Shown here: piece after piece, positions 7,156 to 15,903 of the stretch
Position numbering within the stretch: the stretch's first letter is position 1
Layout of the letters: every line of letters starts with the position of its first letter
Origin: an uncultured Veillonella sp.
GTDB lineage: Bacteria > Bacillota > Negativicutes > Veillonellales > Veillonellaceae
Reading direction: 5' to 3'
Assembly (NCBI GenBank): GCA_902478055.1
Contig: CABSJL010000007.1
Span: 1 to 58,698, forward strand
DNA length: 58,698 bases
Notes under the pieces: generated by a model
The model's input: the letters and a program-made list of their open reading frames with translations, nothing else
What the model was told of the DNA's origin: nothing
The model's database searches: none
Translations under genes and position numbers: made by a program

Positions 7156-8473
7156 GTTCTTCTTCCGTTGTTTCCTCTACCGGTAAAGGTGTTACTTTAA
7201 TACGAGAAACGCGATACCCTTGCATTTGTGTTACTTCAAAGGTATATCCCAATGCATCGACCGTATCACCAACGATTGGCGTCCGTTCTAAGAGACCAAA
7301 TACATAGCCACCGATTGTATCAGAGTCAGAATCGTCGATTTCAACATCCATCATTTCTTCTACTTCGTCTACAAGGACCTTGCCATCAAACTCGAAGGAC
7401 CCATCTGCATAAGCGATTTTAGCTGGTAAATGTGGTTCATGTTCATCTTGTATATCACCAACGAGCTCTTCAATAATATCTTCAAGCCCTACGAGACCAA
7501 CCATACCACCGTACTCATCTACAACAACAGCTTGATAAATACGGCGAGTTCTCATGTATTGTAGTAATGTAGATAATTTCATTACTTCTGGCACAGTTAA
7601 AATATCTCGTTTTACATTACGCAAATCTTTACGCGCTTGATTAGGACGTTCCATGAGGTCCTTAATATGAACAAGACCGATGATATGATCCTTATCTTCT
7701 ACACATAGAGGGTAACGGGTATGTGCTTTAGAACGAATAAATTTCATCGCTTCATCATAGCCGTCTTCAACGAAAATACAGTCCACATCTTGACGTGGTA
7801 CCATAACCTCTTTGGCTCTACGGTCCACAAAGTTAAATACATTGTCGATCAACTCGGATTCCACTTGGTCTAGTTGACCTTCTTCATGGCTTCGAGAAAT
7901 CATCATACGAATTTCTTCTTCAGAGTATACAAGGTCTAGCTCTGTTAAATATTTTGTTTTGTAAAAGCCCAAAATAACAGTGGAGATTTTGCTAGCAATC
8001 CAAATAAACGGATATACCAAGCGACCTGCCGCTACTACGATACGGCAATAGGTATTTACATACTTTGTTGGGAAGGATAAACCTAATGCTTTAGGTACAA
8101 TTTCACCAAAGATAAGAACAATTAAGCTAATAAATAGCAATAAAAGTATATCTAGTACAAAGTGCATCCATGTACTATGTACATTAAATACCGATACAAG
8201 TTGATTTACGATATTATCAAATACATAAGTGCCAGTTCCAGCAAGAGCCAAAATAAAGAATAAAATCAAAAACTGCGTCGTATTTAAGAAATACTCAGGG
8301 TTTTGATAGAGCTTTAATAAAAACTCTCGATCCTTTTCCAAGAGAATATCCATATCCTCTACATGCTCTTTACGAAGACGAGCAAAGGAGAACTTTGCAA
8401 CCACAAAAAAGTTAATTAAAAATATACATACAAGACCAAACCCTATGGGTAACAGGCCATCTACACTATCCAT
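7142..8473 (-). CDS. CNNM-domain / CBS-pair membrane protein (hemolysin C family)
   Basis: A 443-residue protein with three parts. First is an N-terminal CNNM (DUF21) membrane domain, helices at about residues 5-25, 65-85, 98-120 and 130-150. Then come two CBS domains at about 205-330, with typical VPRQDVDCIFVEDG and VVVDEYGGMVGLVGLEDIIEELVGDI stretches. Last is a CorC_HlyC transporter-associated domain at 350-430. Relatives are linked to magnesium or cobalt efflux. The start at 8473 (AAAGGA seven bases upstream) is better than 8488, which has no ribosome site. It is read with recO downstream and shares a strand with era, ybeY and phoH. Confidence 0.88.
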   Translation of the reverse strand: MDSVDGLLPIGFGLVCIFLINFFVVAKFSFARLRKEHVEDMDILLEKDREFLLKLYQNPEYFLNTTQFLILFFILALAGTGTYVFDNIVNQLVSVFNVHSTWMHFVLDILLLLFISLIVLIFGEIVPKALGLSFPTKYVNTYCRIVVAAGRLVYPFIWIASKISTVILGFYKTKYLTELDLVYSEEEIRMMISRSHEEGQLDQVESELIDNVFNFVDRRAKEVMVPRQDVDCIFVEDGYDEAMKFIRSKAHTRYPLCVEDKDHIIGLVHIKDLMERPNQARKDLRNVKRDILTVPEVMKLSTLLQYMRTRRIYQAVVVDEYGGMVGLVGLEDIIEELVGDIQDEHEPHLPAKIAYADGSFEFDGKVLVDEVEEMMDVEIDDSDSDTIGGYVFGLLERTPIVGDTVDALGYTFEVTQMQGYRVSRIKVTPLPVEETTEEEHEEA

Positions 8474-8527
8474 CTTAATTCCTTTCATACAATTGAGAAA
8501 ACAAGTTAGTCTTTATTATAACAAAAT

Positions 8528-9427
8528 TTATTTTCTATAACCAAGTTCAGATAACATGCCAGATTTATTACGCCAATCCTTTTTAACCTTAACCCAAAGG
8601 TCTAAGTACACCTTTGTAGCCAATAGTTTTTGAATATCTACACGGGCTTCAGCACCAAGTTGTTTCAACAAGGCACCTTTCTTACCGATGATAATGCCCT
8701 TTTGAGAATCTCGTTCACAGTAGATAGTAGCACGGATATAGGTTGTACCATCATCACGTGTTTTCATTTCATCTACGTCTACAGCGATAGCATGAGGAAT
8801 TTCATCACGAGTAGCCAATAAGATTTTTTCACGAACGATATCGGAAATGATAAGGCGTTCTGGTTGATCCGTAATCATATCTTCTGGGAAGTATTGCGGA
8901 CCTTCCGGTAATGTTTCCTCTAATACATTTAGAACTTCGTTTAGGTTCTCTTTATCCTTTGCAGAAATAGGAATGACCCCTGCAAATGGATATGCATCTT
9001 GATAAGAAACAATGGCTTCTAAAAGCTCTTCTTTTTTGAGAGTATCAATCTTGTTAACTACCAAGAATACAGGAACCTTTACACGTTTCAATTGTTCAAT
9101 AATGAAGTTGTCCCCAGGGCCGCGCTTTTCATTACCTGCTACTACAAATAAAACAGCTTCTGTTTCTTTTAAGGACTCAATGGCAGCGTCTACCATGAAT
9201 TCACCTAATTTATGTTTTGGCTTATGTACACCTGGCGTATCCATGAAAACAATTTGTTTTGCTTCATCTGTATATACACAGATAATGCGGTTACGCGTTG
9301 TTTGAGCCTTATCGGATACGATAGCGATTTTGTCACCAATAAGGGCATTAATTAATGTAGATTTACCAACATTAGGGCGTCCTACAACGGCAACAAAGCC
9401 AGATTTAAAATGTTCGTTCTTATTCAT
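8528..9427 (-). CDS. era: GTPase Era
   Basis: A ribosome-assembly GTPase of 299 residues that binds the 3' end of 16S rRNA. The G1 motif GRPNVGKS lies near residue 15, followed by TTRN, DTPGVHKPKH (G3), NKID (G4) and SAK (G5). The C-terminal KH domain (about 205-295) contains IIIGKKGALLKQLG. The start at 9427 matches the family N terminus; GGGAGG lies 12 bases upstream, slightly far. The ATG overlaps the last codons of ybeY, so the two are coupled. Confidence 0.96.
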   Translation of the reverse strand: MNKNEHFKSGFVAVVGRPNVGKSTLINALIGDKIAIVSDKAQTTRNRIICVYTDEAKQIVFMDTPGVHKPKHKLGEFMVDAAIESLKETEAVLFVVAGNEKRGPGDNFIIEQLKRVKVPVFLVVNKIDTLKKEELLEAIVSYQDAYPFAGVIPISAKDKENLNEVLNVLEETLPEGPQYFPEDMITDQPERLIISDIVREKILLATRDEIPHAIAVDVDEMKTRDDGTTYIRATIYCERDSQKGIIIGKKGALLKQLGAEARVDIQKLLATKVYLDLWVKVKKDWRNKSGMLSELGYRK

Positions 9428-9896
9428 TATATGGTGCATCCTCCCGCACATAACCGAGATTACCTAGGATAAATTCTTCCTCTGTGCGCATCTCTTTTTT
9501 ATCTTCGTCATTCATATGGTCATAGCCTAAAATATGTAAGCAACTGTGAGTCGTTAAATATGCTAATTCTCGTTCAAAGCTATGTCCATATTCAATAGCT
9601 TGTTCACGAGTGCGCTCTAAGGAAATAATCATATCACCAAGTAAGTGATGTTCCTCTTCACTACCTTCGTAATCATCCCCTTCATTGAGGGCAAAGGACA
9701 ATACATCCGTTGGTCTATCGATGCCTCGATATTCCTTATTAAGCTCGTGAATTTTAGCATTATCGCAGAGTAAAATACTCATTTCATCTTCTTCAAGACC
9801 ATATACGCGACTTACTTCATCACAGACCTTGCGTATAACAGCCTCAATATTGGAATCCTCTTGAATTCCTTCATCATAGCTAATATTTATATACAT
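9420..9896 (-). CDS. ybeY: endoribonuclease YbeY (16S rRNA maturation)
   Basis: A 158-residue metal-dependent RNase involved in 16S rRNA 3' end processing and ribosome quality control. The signature histidine cluster THSCLHILGYDH (HxxxHxxxxxH) lies near residues 116-127, and the upstream motif RPTDVLSFALNEG is also typical. The start is three bases after the phoH stop and the end overlaps era by eight bases, so phoH-ybeY-era are a coupled set. Confidence 0.95.
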   Translation of the reverse strand: MYINISYDEGIQEDSNIEAVIRKVCDEVSRVYGLEEDEMSILLCDNAKIHELNKEYRGIDRPTDVLSFALNEGDDYEGSEEEHHLLGDMIISLERTREQAIEYGHSFERELAYLTTHSCLHILGYDHMNDEDKKEMRTEEEFILGNLGYVREDAPYNE

Positions 9897-9898
9897 GC

Positions 9899-10912
9899 TT
9901 ATCCTTTCGCTACATTCTCTTTGGATACTACGCTAGATTCTGCAGTCTCACCAGCTAACTTACGTTCGTGATATGCATCGTAAGCTTTTACAATGCGACC
10001 TACTAAATCATGACGAACAACGTCTTGATCGCTAAAGTAAACCATATTAATACCAGGTACATGACGCAATACCTTTTCAGCCTCGCCGAGACCAGACACA
10101 ACACGTGGTGGCAAGTCAATTTGTGTCTTATCACCGTTCACAACCATTTTAGAATTGTTACCTAAACGGGTTAAGAACATTTTCATCTGCTCAGCCGTTG
10201 TATTTTGAGCTTCATCTAGTATAACGAACGCATTTTCTAAGGTGCGACCACGCATATATGCTAGTGGTGCTACCTCGATAGTACCGCGTTCCATAAAACG
10301 TTGTACTTGCTCGATGCCAAACATTTCATGTAAAGCATCATAAAGAGGTCTCAAATATGGGTCTACCTTATCTTGTAATTCGCCAGGTAAGAAGCCTAAT
10401 CGTTCACCAGCCTCTACAGCAGGGCGAGTCAAAATAATTTTATCTACATTGCGGTTTTTCAAGTAGAATGCAGCTAAAGCTACGGCTAGGAATGTTTTAC
10501 CTGTACCAGCAGGGCCAATGCCAAAGGTAATGGTATTTTTACGAATGCTATCTACATAGTATTTCTGACCTTCCGTTTTAGGCGTAATATTTTTCCCCCG
10601 CATATTAACGGATAAGGTATCTTCAAACATAGTATGTACAGCATCAGCTTTGCCATTAGCAACGAGTTTTGCGGCAATACGAACTTGAGACTCAGTGATG
10701 GTACTGCCTTCACGGTATAGGAACACAAGTTCTTCTAATGTGCGATACAAGGCCTCTACTTGTTTTTCATCACCCTTGATAACAACAGTATCACCACGTG
10801 CCACTACATCTGCAGAGATGACTTCAAGCATCATATGTAGATATCGATTATGTTGACCTAGTATGGATTGTGCTAGGTCATATGTAGGAAATGTAAAAAC
10901 TTGTTCGCTCAT
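9899..10912 (-). CDS. phoH: PhoH-family ATPase
   Basis: A 337-residue cytoplasmic protein of the PhoH (PhoL) family, usually encoded beside ybeY. The ATP site is visible as GIGPAGTGKTFLA near residues 132-144, the Walker B region as FVILDEAQNTT and a further motif as NGDKTQIDLP. An N-terminal KH-like region precedes the P-loop domain, and the last 25 residues are a polar tail. It is thought to act in RNA metabolism with YbeY, but its exact reaction is not established. It starts just after the radical-SAM gene at 10921. Confidence 0.92.
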   Translation of the reverse strand: MSEQVFTFPTYDLAQSILGQHNRYLHMMLEVISADVVARGDTVVIKGDEKQVEALYRTLEELVFLYREGSTITESQVRIAAKLVANGKADAVHTMFEDTLSVNMRGKNITPKTEGQKYYVDSIRKNTITFGIGPAGTGKTFLAVALAAFYLKNRNVDKIILTRPAVEAGERLGFLPGELQDKVDPYLRPLYDALHEMFGIEQVQRFMERGTIEVAPLAYMRGRTLENAFVILDEAQNTTAEQMKMFLTRLGNNSKMVVNGDKTQIDLPPRVVSGLGEAEKVLRHVPGINMVYFSDQDVVRHDLVGRIVKAYDAYHERKLAGETAESSVVSKENVAKG

Positions 10913-10920
10913 ATAACCTC

Positions 10921-11886
10921 CTAATCTATAAACTTACGAACGGCTTTGCCGTTTAAATAATCACATAAATCACCTTGATGAGCATCTAGTTCGTCTAACT
11001 TATCATCAATTAAATCTTGAACACGCCACCATCCCATAGACCAGTTTGTAAATAACGTATTATCTTCAGGTGCTCTCCCAACAAGACGTTGTAATACAAT
11101 ATCTGGATGCAAGTGACGAACAAAATTCACAACCCGATCAGCATATTCTTCAGCACTAATTAAGGTAAATTGCCCCTCTTGATACCACTTAGCCATCAAT
11201 GTATTTTTCACAATATATAAAGCATGCAGTTTAACTTGATCTACGCCAAGGGCTGACAAAATACGGGCCCCTTCGATGGTATCCTGCATTGTATCCCAAG
11301 GCAAATTAACAATCATATGGGTTGTCACATTAAATCCGTATCTCTTAATGCGCAATACAGCATCAATAAACTGAGCTAAATCATGACCACGATTAATCTT
11401 CTCAAGGGTATCATAATTGACCGTTTGCAATCCTAATTCAATATAAATATCCTTATGAAAGCGATCTCTAATGTCAGCTAATATGTCTAAATATTCATCG
11501 GCAATGCAATCTGGTCTTGTAGCAATAGCAATGCCTACAGCTTCGTCGATACAGCCTTGTTCCATATAGCTTTTAAAGTCATCAAGTCCCAAATAGGTAT
11601 TACTAAAGTTTTGATAATAGGGTATGAATTTTTTCGCCTTGTACTTAGGTCCAATGTGAGCAATATTTTCCTCTAATTGCATACGCACTGTCATCCAGGC
11701 AGGACGATTTTCATAGCCCGCACCAATTTCACCGCAGAAGGTACAGCCTCCTACACCTGCCGAACCATCTCGATTTGGACATGTTAGCGGTAAGGCAACA
11801 GGCAGCTTATAAACCTTCTCTCCATAGGTTTCTTTATAATATTTAGATACCATGCGGTATCGTTTTGGTCTCGTTGTATCGGTCAT
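10921..11886 (-). CDS. radical SAM protein, YhcC/TIGR01212 type
   Basis: A 321-residue radical SAM enzyme. Its iron-sulfur ligands sit in an unusual spaced pattern near the N terminus (CPNRDGSAGVGGCTFCG, residues about 36-52), characteristic of the TIGR01212/YhcC group rather than the tight CxxxCxxC motif. Later motifs include LGLQTVNYDTLEKINRGH and THMIVNLPWDT. The substrate is unknown for the family. It precedes phoH by eight bases and may be cotranscribed with it. Confidence 0.9.
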   Translation of the reverse strand: MTDTTRPKRYRMVSKYYKETYGEKVYKLPVALPLTCPNRDGSAGVGGCTFCGEIGAGYENRPAWMTVRMQLEENIAHIGPKYKAKKFIPYYQNFSNTYLGLDDFKSYMEQGCIDEAVGIAIATRPDCIADEYLDILADIRDRFHKDIYIELGLQTVNYDTLEKINRGHDLAQFIDAVLRIKRYGFNVTTHMIVNLPWDTMQDTIEGARILSALGVDQVKLHALYIVKNTLMAKWYQEGQFTLISAEEYADRVVNFVRHLHPDIVLQRLVGRAPEDNTLFTNWSMGWWRVQDLIDDKLDELDAHQGDLCDYLNGKAVRKFID

Positions 11887-11968
11887 AACACTCCTATTTA
11901 ACTAACCAATCATCGCTTGTTATGTAATATCTCAACTATCAAAAATTAGATAAATTATTTTTATGTTA

Positions 11969-13807
11969 CTAACAAGCCTCTATTTCAGGACGTATAAATG
12001 GTTTTACCTCTTTATTAACGTCGATAATTACTGTAAATGGTGTATTAGGTACATTCTCTATGCCTAATACATGTGCCGTATCTTCAGACATTGGCATTTC
12101 TACATATTGTTGGCGAATTTTACGCCATTCTTTGAATGTATAGTTTGGAATATACTGAGATGCAATCTCTTCGTTGCGCCAGAATGATTCCCCTTCTTGT
12201 AAAAGCTCTTTTGTTTGTTTTGGTAAGCCAACGGCTTCGCTGCGAACCTTACCTCGATAGCTAACAAGTGTATCGTACTGTAATAGTTCGGCTGCTACTT
12301 TGTCGCCTTTAGACAAGAAGAAATTATACAAGAATTCAATTTGGTCGATATCTTTCAAATTAACCTTATGATTTCCAGCATCGAGCCAAGCCTGTGTCAT
12401 TTCACAGAAATAAGAAAAGGCATCCTTTTTAGGTTCTACCTTGTTAGGATCATACTTTTTCATAGGCGGTACATGATTTGTTGCTGTATCTTCACCAGTT
12501 ATGGATGTATCAGTATGTTCCTTTATGAGCTTGCTACCAATATAGCCAAAGACAGTTCTAAAGCGTTCACTATTATAAAAGCGTTCAAATACATCTTCAA
12601 AGTGCTTTAAGAAGCGTACATCATTATATGGTAATACATGAGTGCTCAAAACCTCATATGGCGCTAACGGATCACTAATATATTGGTATGCCTCCATGCG
12701 GCGTACACCAGATCCTTTTAATAGTTTCAAGAATCCTATTTGTAGCGCATGAGGTTGTAAGCTAAATAAATCGTTGAAGGATAATCCAAATCGTGCTTTA
12801 TTTTCGTAAGGTAAGCCTACAATTAAATCCATATGTACATGTGTGCGTCCCGCCTCAATAATAGGGCGAATTGCCTTTTGAATGTACGGCCAATCATTAT
12901 ATCGGTTAATAGTATCTAAAGTTTTCTTATGTGTACTTTGTACGCCCACTTCGATTTGAATACGCCCTGGTGGTGTTTCACAGAGAATATTTGTTTCCCA
13001 TTCTGTCATGAGCTCAGGTTCCATTTCTAAATGGAAGTTCGTCTCTGTATTGGCATCTCGCATAAATTCCATCAATGGACGATGATGATGTGGTGCACAG
13101 TTAAATGTTCTATCTACAAACTTAACTTGCTTTACCTTATGGTCGATAAACCATTGTAATTCTTTAAAAGTTCGCTCTTGTGGGAAGAATCGCACTGTAT
13201 TCTTATTGCCAGATAAGCAATACTGACAAGAGAACGGACAACCACGAGAGGACTCATAGTAGATAATTTTATGTTCTAAATCAATCATATCCTCTTCTAC
13301 ATATGGAAATGGAATAGTGCTAAGATCTTTAACCTCTACGGCCTCAGTGGATCCCATAAGTTGACCTGTAATATGGCGCCCACGAACGCCAGCAATTTCC
13401 TCTGTAAGGCCATCCTTGCCATTTGTTAGTGCGCTAATGAGTTTATAAAAGGCTTCTTCCCCTTCGCCTTGTACAACATAATCTACAGCATGGCAACGAT
13501 TTAGAATTTCATCGGCAGTGAAAGATACCTCCGGACCGCCTAAGATAATTTTAATATCTGGTCGAACTGCTTTCACCATGTCCACCACATGTAAGGTCAT
13601 TTCAATGTTCCAGATATAGCAAGCAAAGCCCAATACATCTATATTGCGCTCTGTAATATCGCTAAGAATATGTAAAACAGGCATATTAATAGTATATTCT
13701 ACTATATCGTATGCCTGTCCGTGAGCCTGCCCGTAGGCTTTGAGATATCGCAAAGCCAGGGAGGAATGTATAAATTTTGAGTTTAATGTGGATAAAACTA
13801 CGTTCAT
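11969..13807 (-). CDS. B12-binding domain radical SAM protein with DUF4080-like C terminus
   Basis: A 612-residue protein. Residues 1-145 form a cobalamin-binding-like Rossmann domain with ILGGPEVSFTADEIL. The radical SAM core follows, with the cluster motif CPFSCQYCLS near residue 190 and EVGVQSTHKKTLDTINR further on. The last 200 residues match the DUF4080 extension. Such proteins carry out radical methylation or related chemistry on unknown substrates. The ribosome site AAAGGGG precedes the ATG. It is one of two adjacent, non-homologous radical SAM genes on this strand, separated by about 80 bases. No maturation target is evident nearby. Confidence 0.9.
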   Translation of the reverse strand: MNVVLSTLNSKFIHSSLALRYLKAYGQAHGQAYDIVEYTINMPVLHILSDITERNIDVLGFACYIWNIEMTLHVVDMVKAVRPDIKIILGGPEVSFTADEILNRCHAVDYVVQGEGEEAFYKLISALTNGKDGLTEEIAGVRGRHITGQLMGSTEAVEVKDLSTIPFPYVEEDMIDLEHKIIYYESSRGCPFSCQYCLSGNKNTVRFFPQERTFKELQWFIDHKVKQVKFVDRTFNCAPHHHRPLMEFMRDANTETNFHLEMEPELMTEWETNILCETPPGRIQIEVGVQSTHKKTLDTINRYNDWPYIQKAIRPIIEAGRTHVHMDLIVGLPYENKARFGLSFNDLFSLQPHALQIGFLKLLKGSGVRRMEAYQYISDPLAPYEVLSTHVLPYNDVRFLKHFEDVFERFYNSERFRTVFGYIGSKLIKEHTDTSITGEDTATNHVPPMKKYDPNKVEPKKDAFSYFCEMTQAWLDAGNHKVNLKDIDQIEFLYNFFLSKGDKVAAELLQYDTLVSYRGKVRSEAVGLPKQTKELLQEGESFWRNEEIASQYIPNYTFKEWRKIRQQYVEMPMSEDTAHVLGIENVPNTPFTVIIDVNKEVKPFIRPEIEAC

Positions 13808-13870
13808 AGGTCCCCTTTATATCATCGAATGGCTCAGCCACCGTCTAGTCATAATATATATATTATACCA

Positions 13871-14287
13871 TTAAAAGAGGCCAAAGATAAAGGAAACAAT
13901 AGCTCCCACTAAAATGACAACCCCTACAACAGATAGGATAATGCCACCAAAAAATACTACAGCTGCTAATACAATTGCTAGAATGATAATTAAAACAATA
14001 CGACTTAGCCAACTCGTACTATTAAAGCTATACACCTTAACATGAGGGCCATATTGATTGTACTCTTCACCGCGTTGATAGTCTTCGTTCATATTACTAG
14101 GTGTAGAGTCCACATGAACAGAGTCTCCTACCTCTTCAATGGTTACACCATCAAAGTCACGGCGTTCATCATCAGATAATACCCGTGTATTTGGCTCTCC
14201 GAAGTGAGCATTACTACCAAAGCTATCGCTACGTTCATTATTTCTATATGTATTTTGATTGTTATTTGTATTGTGTTGATCAGACAT
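13871..14287 (-). CDS. hypothetical membrane protein with disordered N terminus
   Basis: A 138-residue protein. About 85 N-terminal residues are polar and asparagine/acid-rich (MSDQHNTNNNQNTYRN) with no predicted fold, followed by two adjacent hydrophobic helices at about 94-113 and 116-137, reaching the end of the protein. The start at 14287 (AAAGGAC upstream) is preferred over 14332. No family is recognised. It stands alone between two terminator-like regions; a cell-envelope role is possible, but nothing in the neighbourhood points to one. Confidence 0.7.
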   Translation of the reverse strand: MSDQHNTNNNQNTYRNNERSDSFGSNAHFGEPNTRVLSDDERRDFDGVTIEEVGDSVHVDSTPSNMNEDYQRGEEYNQYGPHVKVYSFNSTSWLSRIVLIIILAIVLAAVVFFGGIILSVVGVVILVGAIVSFIFGLF

Positions 14288-14368
14288 CGTTACGTCCTTT
14301 ATATGACCAAAATAATAATTAATTTTATACAACTTATTATACCATATTTCTATGATAAAAATGCAAAT

Positions 14369-14414
14369 AAATATCCCCTATAGATATAAATTCATATATC
14401 TCTAGGGGATATTT
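14369..14414 (-). terminator. terminator after gatB
   Basis: Two 20-base arms (14369-14388 and 14395-14414) pair with a single mismatch around a 6-base loop, 40 bases after the gatB stop. The left flank gives a moderately U-rich tail on the minus strand. Confidence 0.75.
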
Positions 14415-14454
14415 TTATTTGTATTGCTTATGCGACTATATACTAACGGACAAA

Positions 14455-15903
14455 TTAGTCTTTCAAGTATTTTTGAAGCAATTCATTTACCATACCAGGG
14501 TTAGCACGGCCTTTAGATTCCTTCATAACTTGACCTACTAAGAAGCCAATAGCTTTGCCATTGCCACCTTTGAAGTCTGCCACTGGTTGTGGATTGTTAG
14601 CAATAACTTGCTTAACGATTTCTTCGATAGCACCAGTATCAGTGATTTGAACAAGACCTTCTTCTTTTACGATAGTATCTGCATCCTTGCCGGATTCCCA
14701 CATGGATACAATAACCTTTTTCGCAATTTTACCAGAGATTGTACCTTTATCGATAAGGGCAATCATACCAGCCAAGTTTTCTGGGCTTACTTTAGATTCA
14801 GCGAATGTTAAACCACTTTCATTAATCATCTTGGACAAGTCACCAAGCATCCAGTTAGCCACAGTCTTAGCATCTGCACCTGCTTTTACAGTAGCATCTA
14901 AGAAATCTGCAGTTTTACGAGATACAGTAAGGATTGTTGCATCTTCACGAGACAAACCATATTCAGATACAAAGCGTTCAATCTTAGCATCTTGTAATTC
15001 AGGTAACGCACGACGTACTTCTTCGATTTTTTCGTCCGTAATTACAATTGGTACCAAGTCTGGCTCAGGGAAGTAACGGTAATCGTTTTCTTCATCTTTC
15101 TTACGCATACCAATAGTAATGCCTTGAGCATCATCCCAAGTACGTGTTTCTTGATCTACTTTACCGCCAGCTTCAATCAACTTAGCTTGACGCAAGGCTT
15201 CATATTCAACAACCTTTTGAATAGCTGTTAAGGAGTTAACATTCTTAGTTTCTGTACGTGTACCAAACTCTTTAGTACCGCGCAAACGTACGGATACGTT
15301 ACAGTCACCACGTAAGGAACCTTCTTCCATACGACCGTCGGATACTTCTAAGTATTGCAAGATAGAACGTAGTTTTTCAACATAGGCTCTCGCTTCTGCG
15401 CCGGAACGAATATCTGGTTCGGATACGATTTCAAGAAGAGGTACACCAGTACGGTTATAGTCAACATTAGAAGATTTAGAATCGGAAATAGTGTTACCAC
15501 TGTGAACGAGTTTACCTGCATCTTCTTCCATGTGAATACGCGTAATACCAATGCGTTTAGTTTCACCATTTACTTCAATGTCCAAATGACCATTTAAGCA
15601 AATTGGCAAATCATATTGAGATGTTTGATAGTTTTTAGGCAAATCTGGATAGTAGTAGTTTTTACGGTCAAATTTATTGAAGTTTAGAATTTCACAATTC
15701 AATGCTAAACCAACTTTGATAGCAAATTCTACTACTTGTTTATTTAACACAGGCATAGCACCAGGTAAGCCAAGGCATACTGGGCATACATGTGTATTTT
15801 GATCGCCGCCGAATTCAGTGGTACAACCACAGAAGATTTTAGACTTAGTCTTAAGCTCTGTATGAACCTCTAAACCAACGACTGTTTCGTATTTACTACT
15901 CAT
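14455..15903 (-). CDS. gatB: aspartyl/glutamyl-tRNA amidotransferase subunit B
   Basis: The tRNA-binding kinase subunit of the GatCAB amidotransferase, which converts misacylated Glu-tRNA-Gln (and Asp-tRNA-Asn) to the correct amide. It has 482 residues, a normal length. Visible features are the N-terminal KYETVVGLEVHTELKTKSKIFCGC, zinc cysteines in that stretch and in CPVCLGLPG, and the C-terminal helical YqeY-like tail (residues about 330-480, ending KGRANPGMVNELLQK). The ATG overlaps the end of gatA by four bases. A glutamate-type GltX and GatCAB occur in the same window, consistent with indirect Gln-tRNA formation. Confidence 0.97.
   Translation of the reverse strand: MSSKYETVVGLEVHTELKTKSKIFCGCTTEFGGDQNTHVCPVCLGLPGAMPVLNKQVVEFAIKVGLALNCEILNFNKFDRKNYYYPDLPKNYQTSQYDLPICLNGHLDIEVNGETKRIGITRIHMEEDAGKLVHSGNTISDSKSSNVDYNRTGVPLLEIVSEPDIRSGAEARAYVEKLRSILQYLEVSDGRMEEGSLRGDCNVSVRLRGTKEFGTRTETKNVNSLTAIQKVVEYEALRQAKLIEAGGKVDQETRTWDDAQGITIGMRKKDEENDYRYFPEPDLVPIVITDEKIEEVRRALPELQDAKIERFVSEYGLSREDATILTVSRKTADFLDATVKAGADAKTVANWMLGDLSKMINESGLTFAESKVSPENLAGMIALIDKGTISGKIAKKVIVSMWESGKDADTIVKEEGLVQITDTGAIEEIVKQVIANNPQPVADFKGGNGKAIGFLVGQVMKESKGRANPGMVNELLQKYLKD

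Noticed and set aside
13848..13867. Alternating AT palindrome near 13.85 kb as an operator
   Set aside because: A simple AT repeat in a short AT-rich gap; such symmetry is expected by chance.
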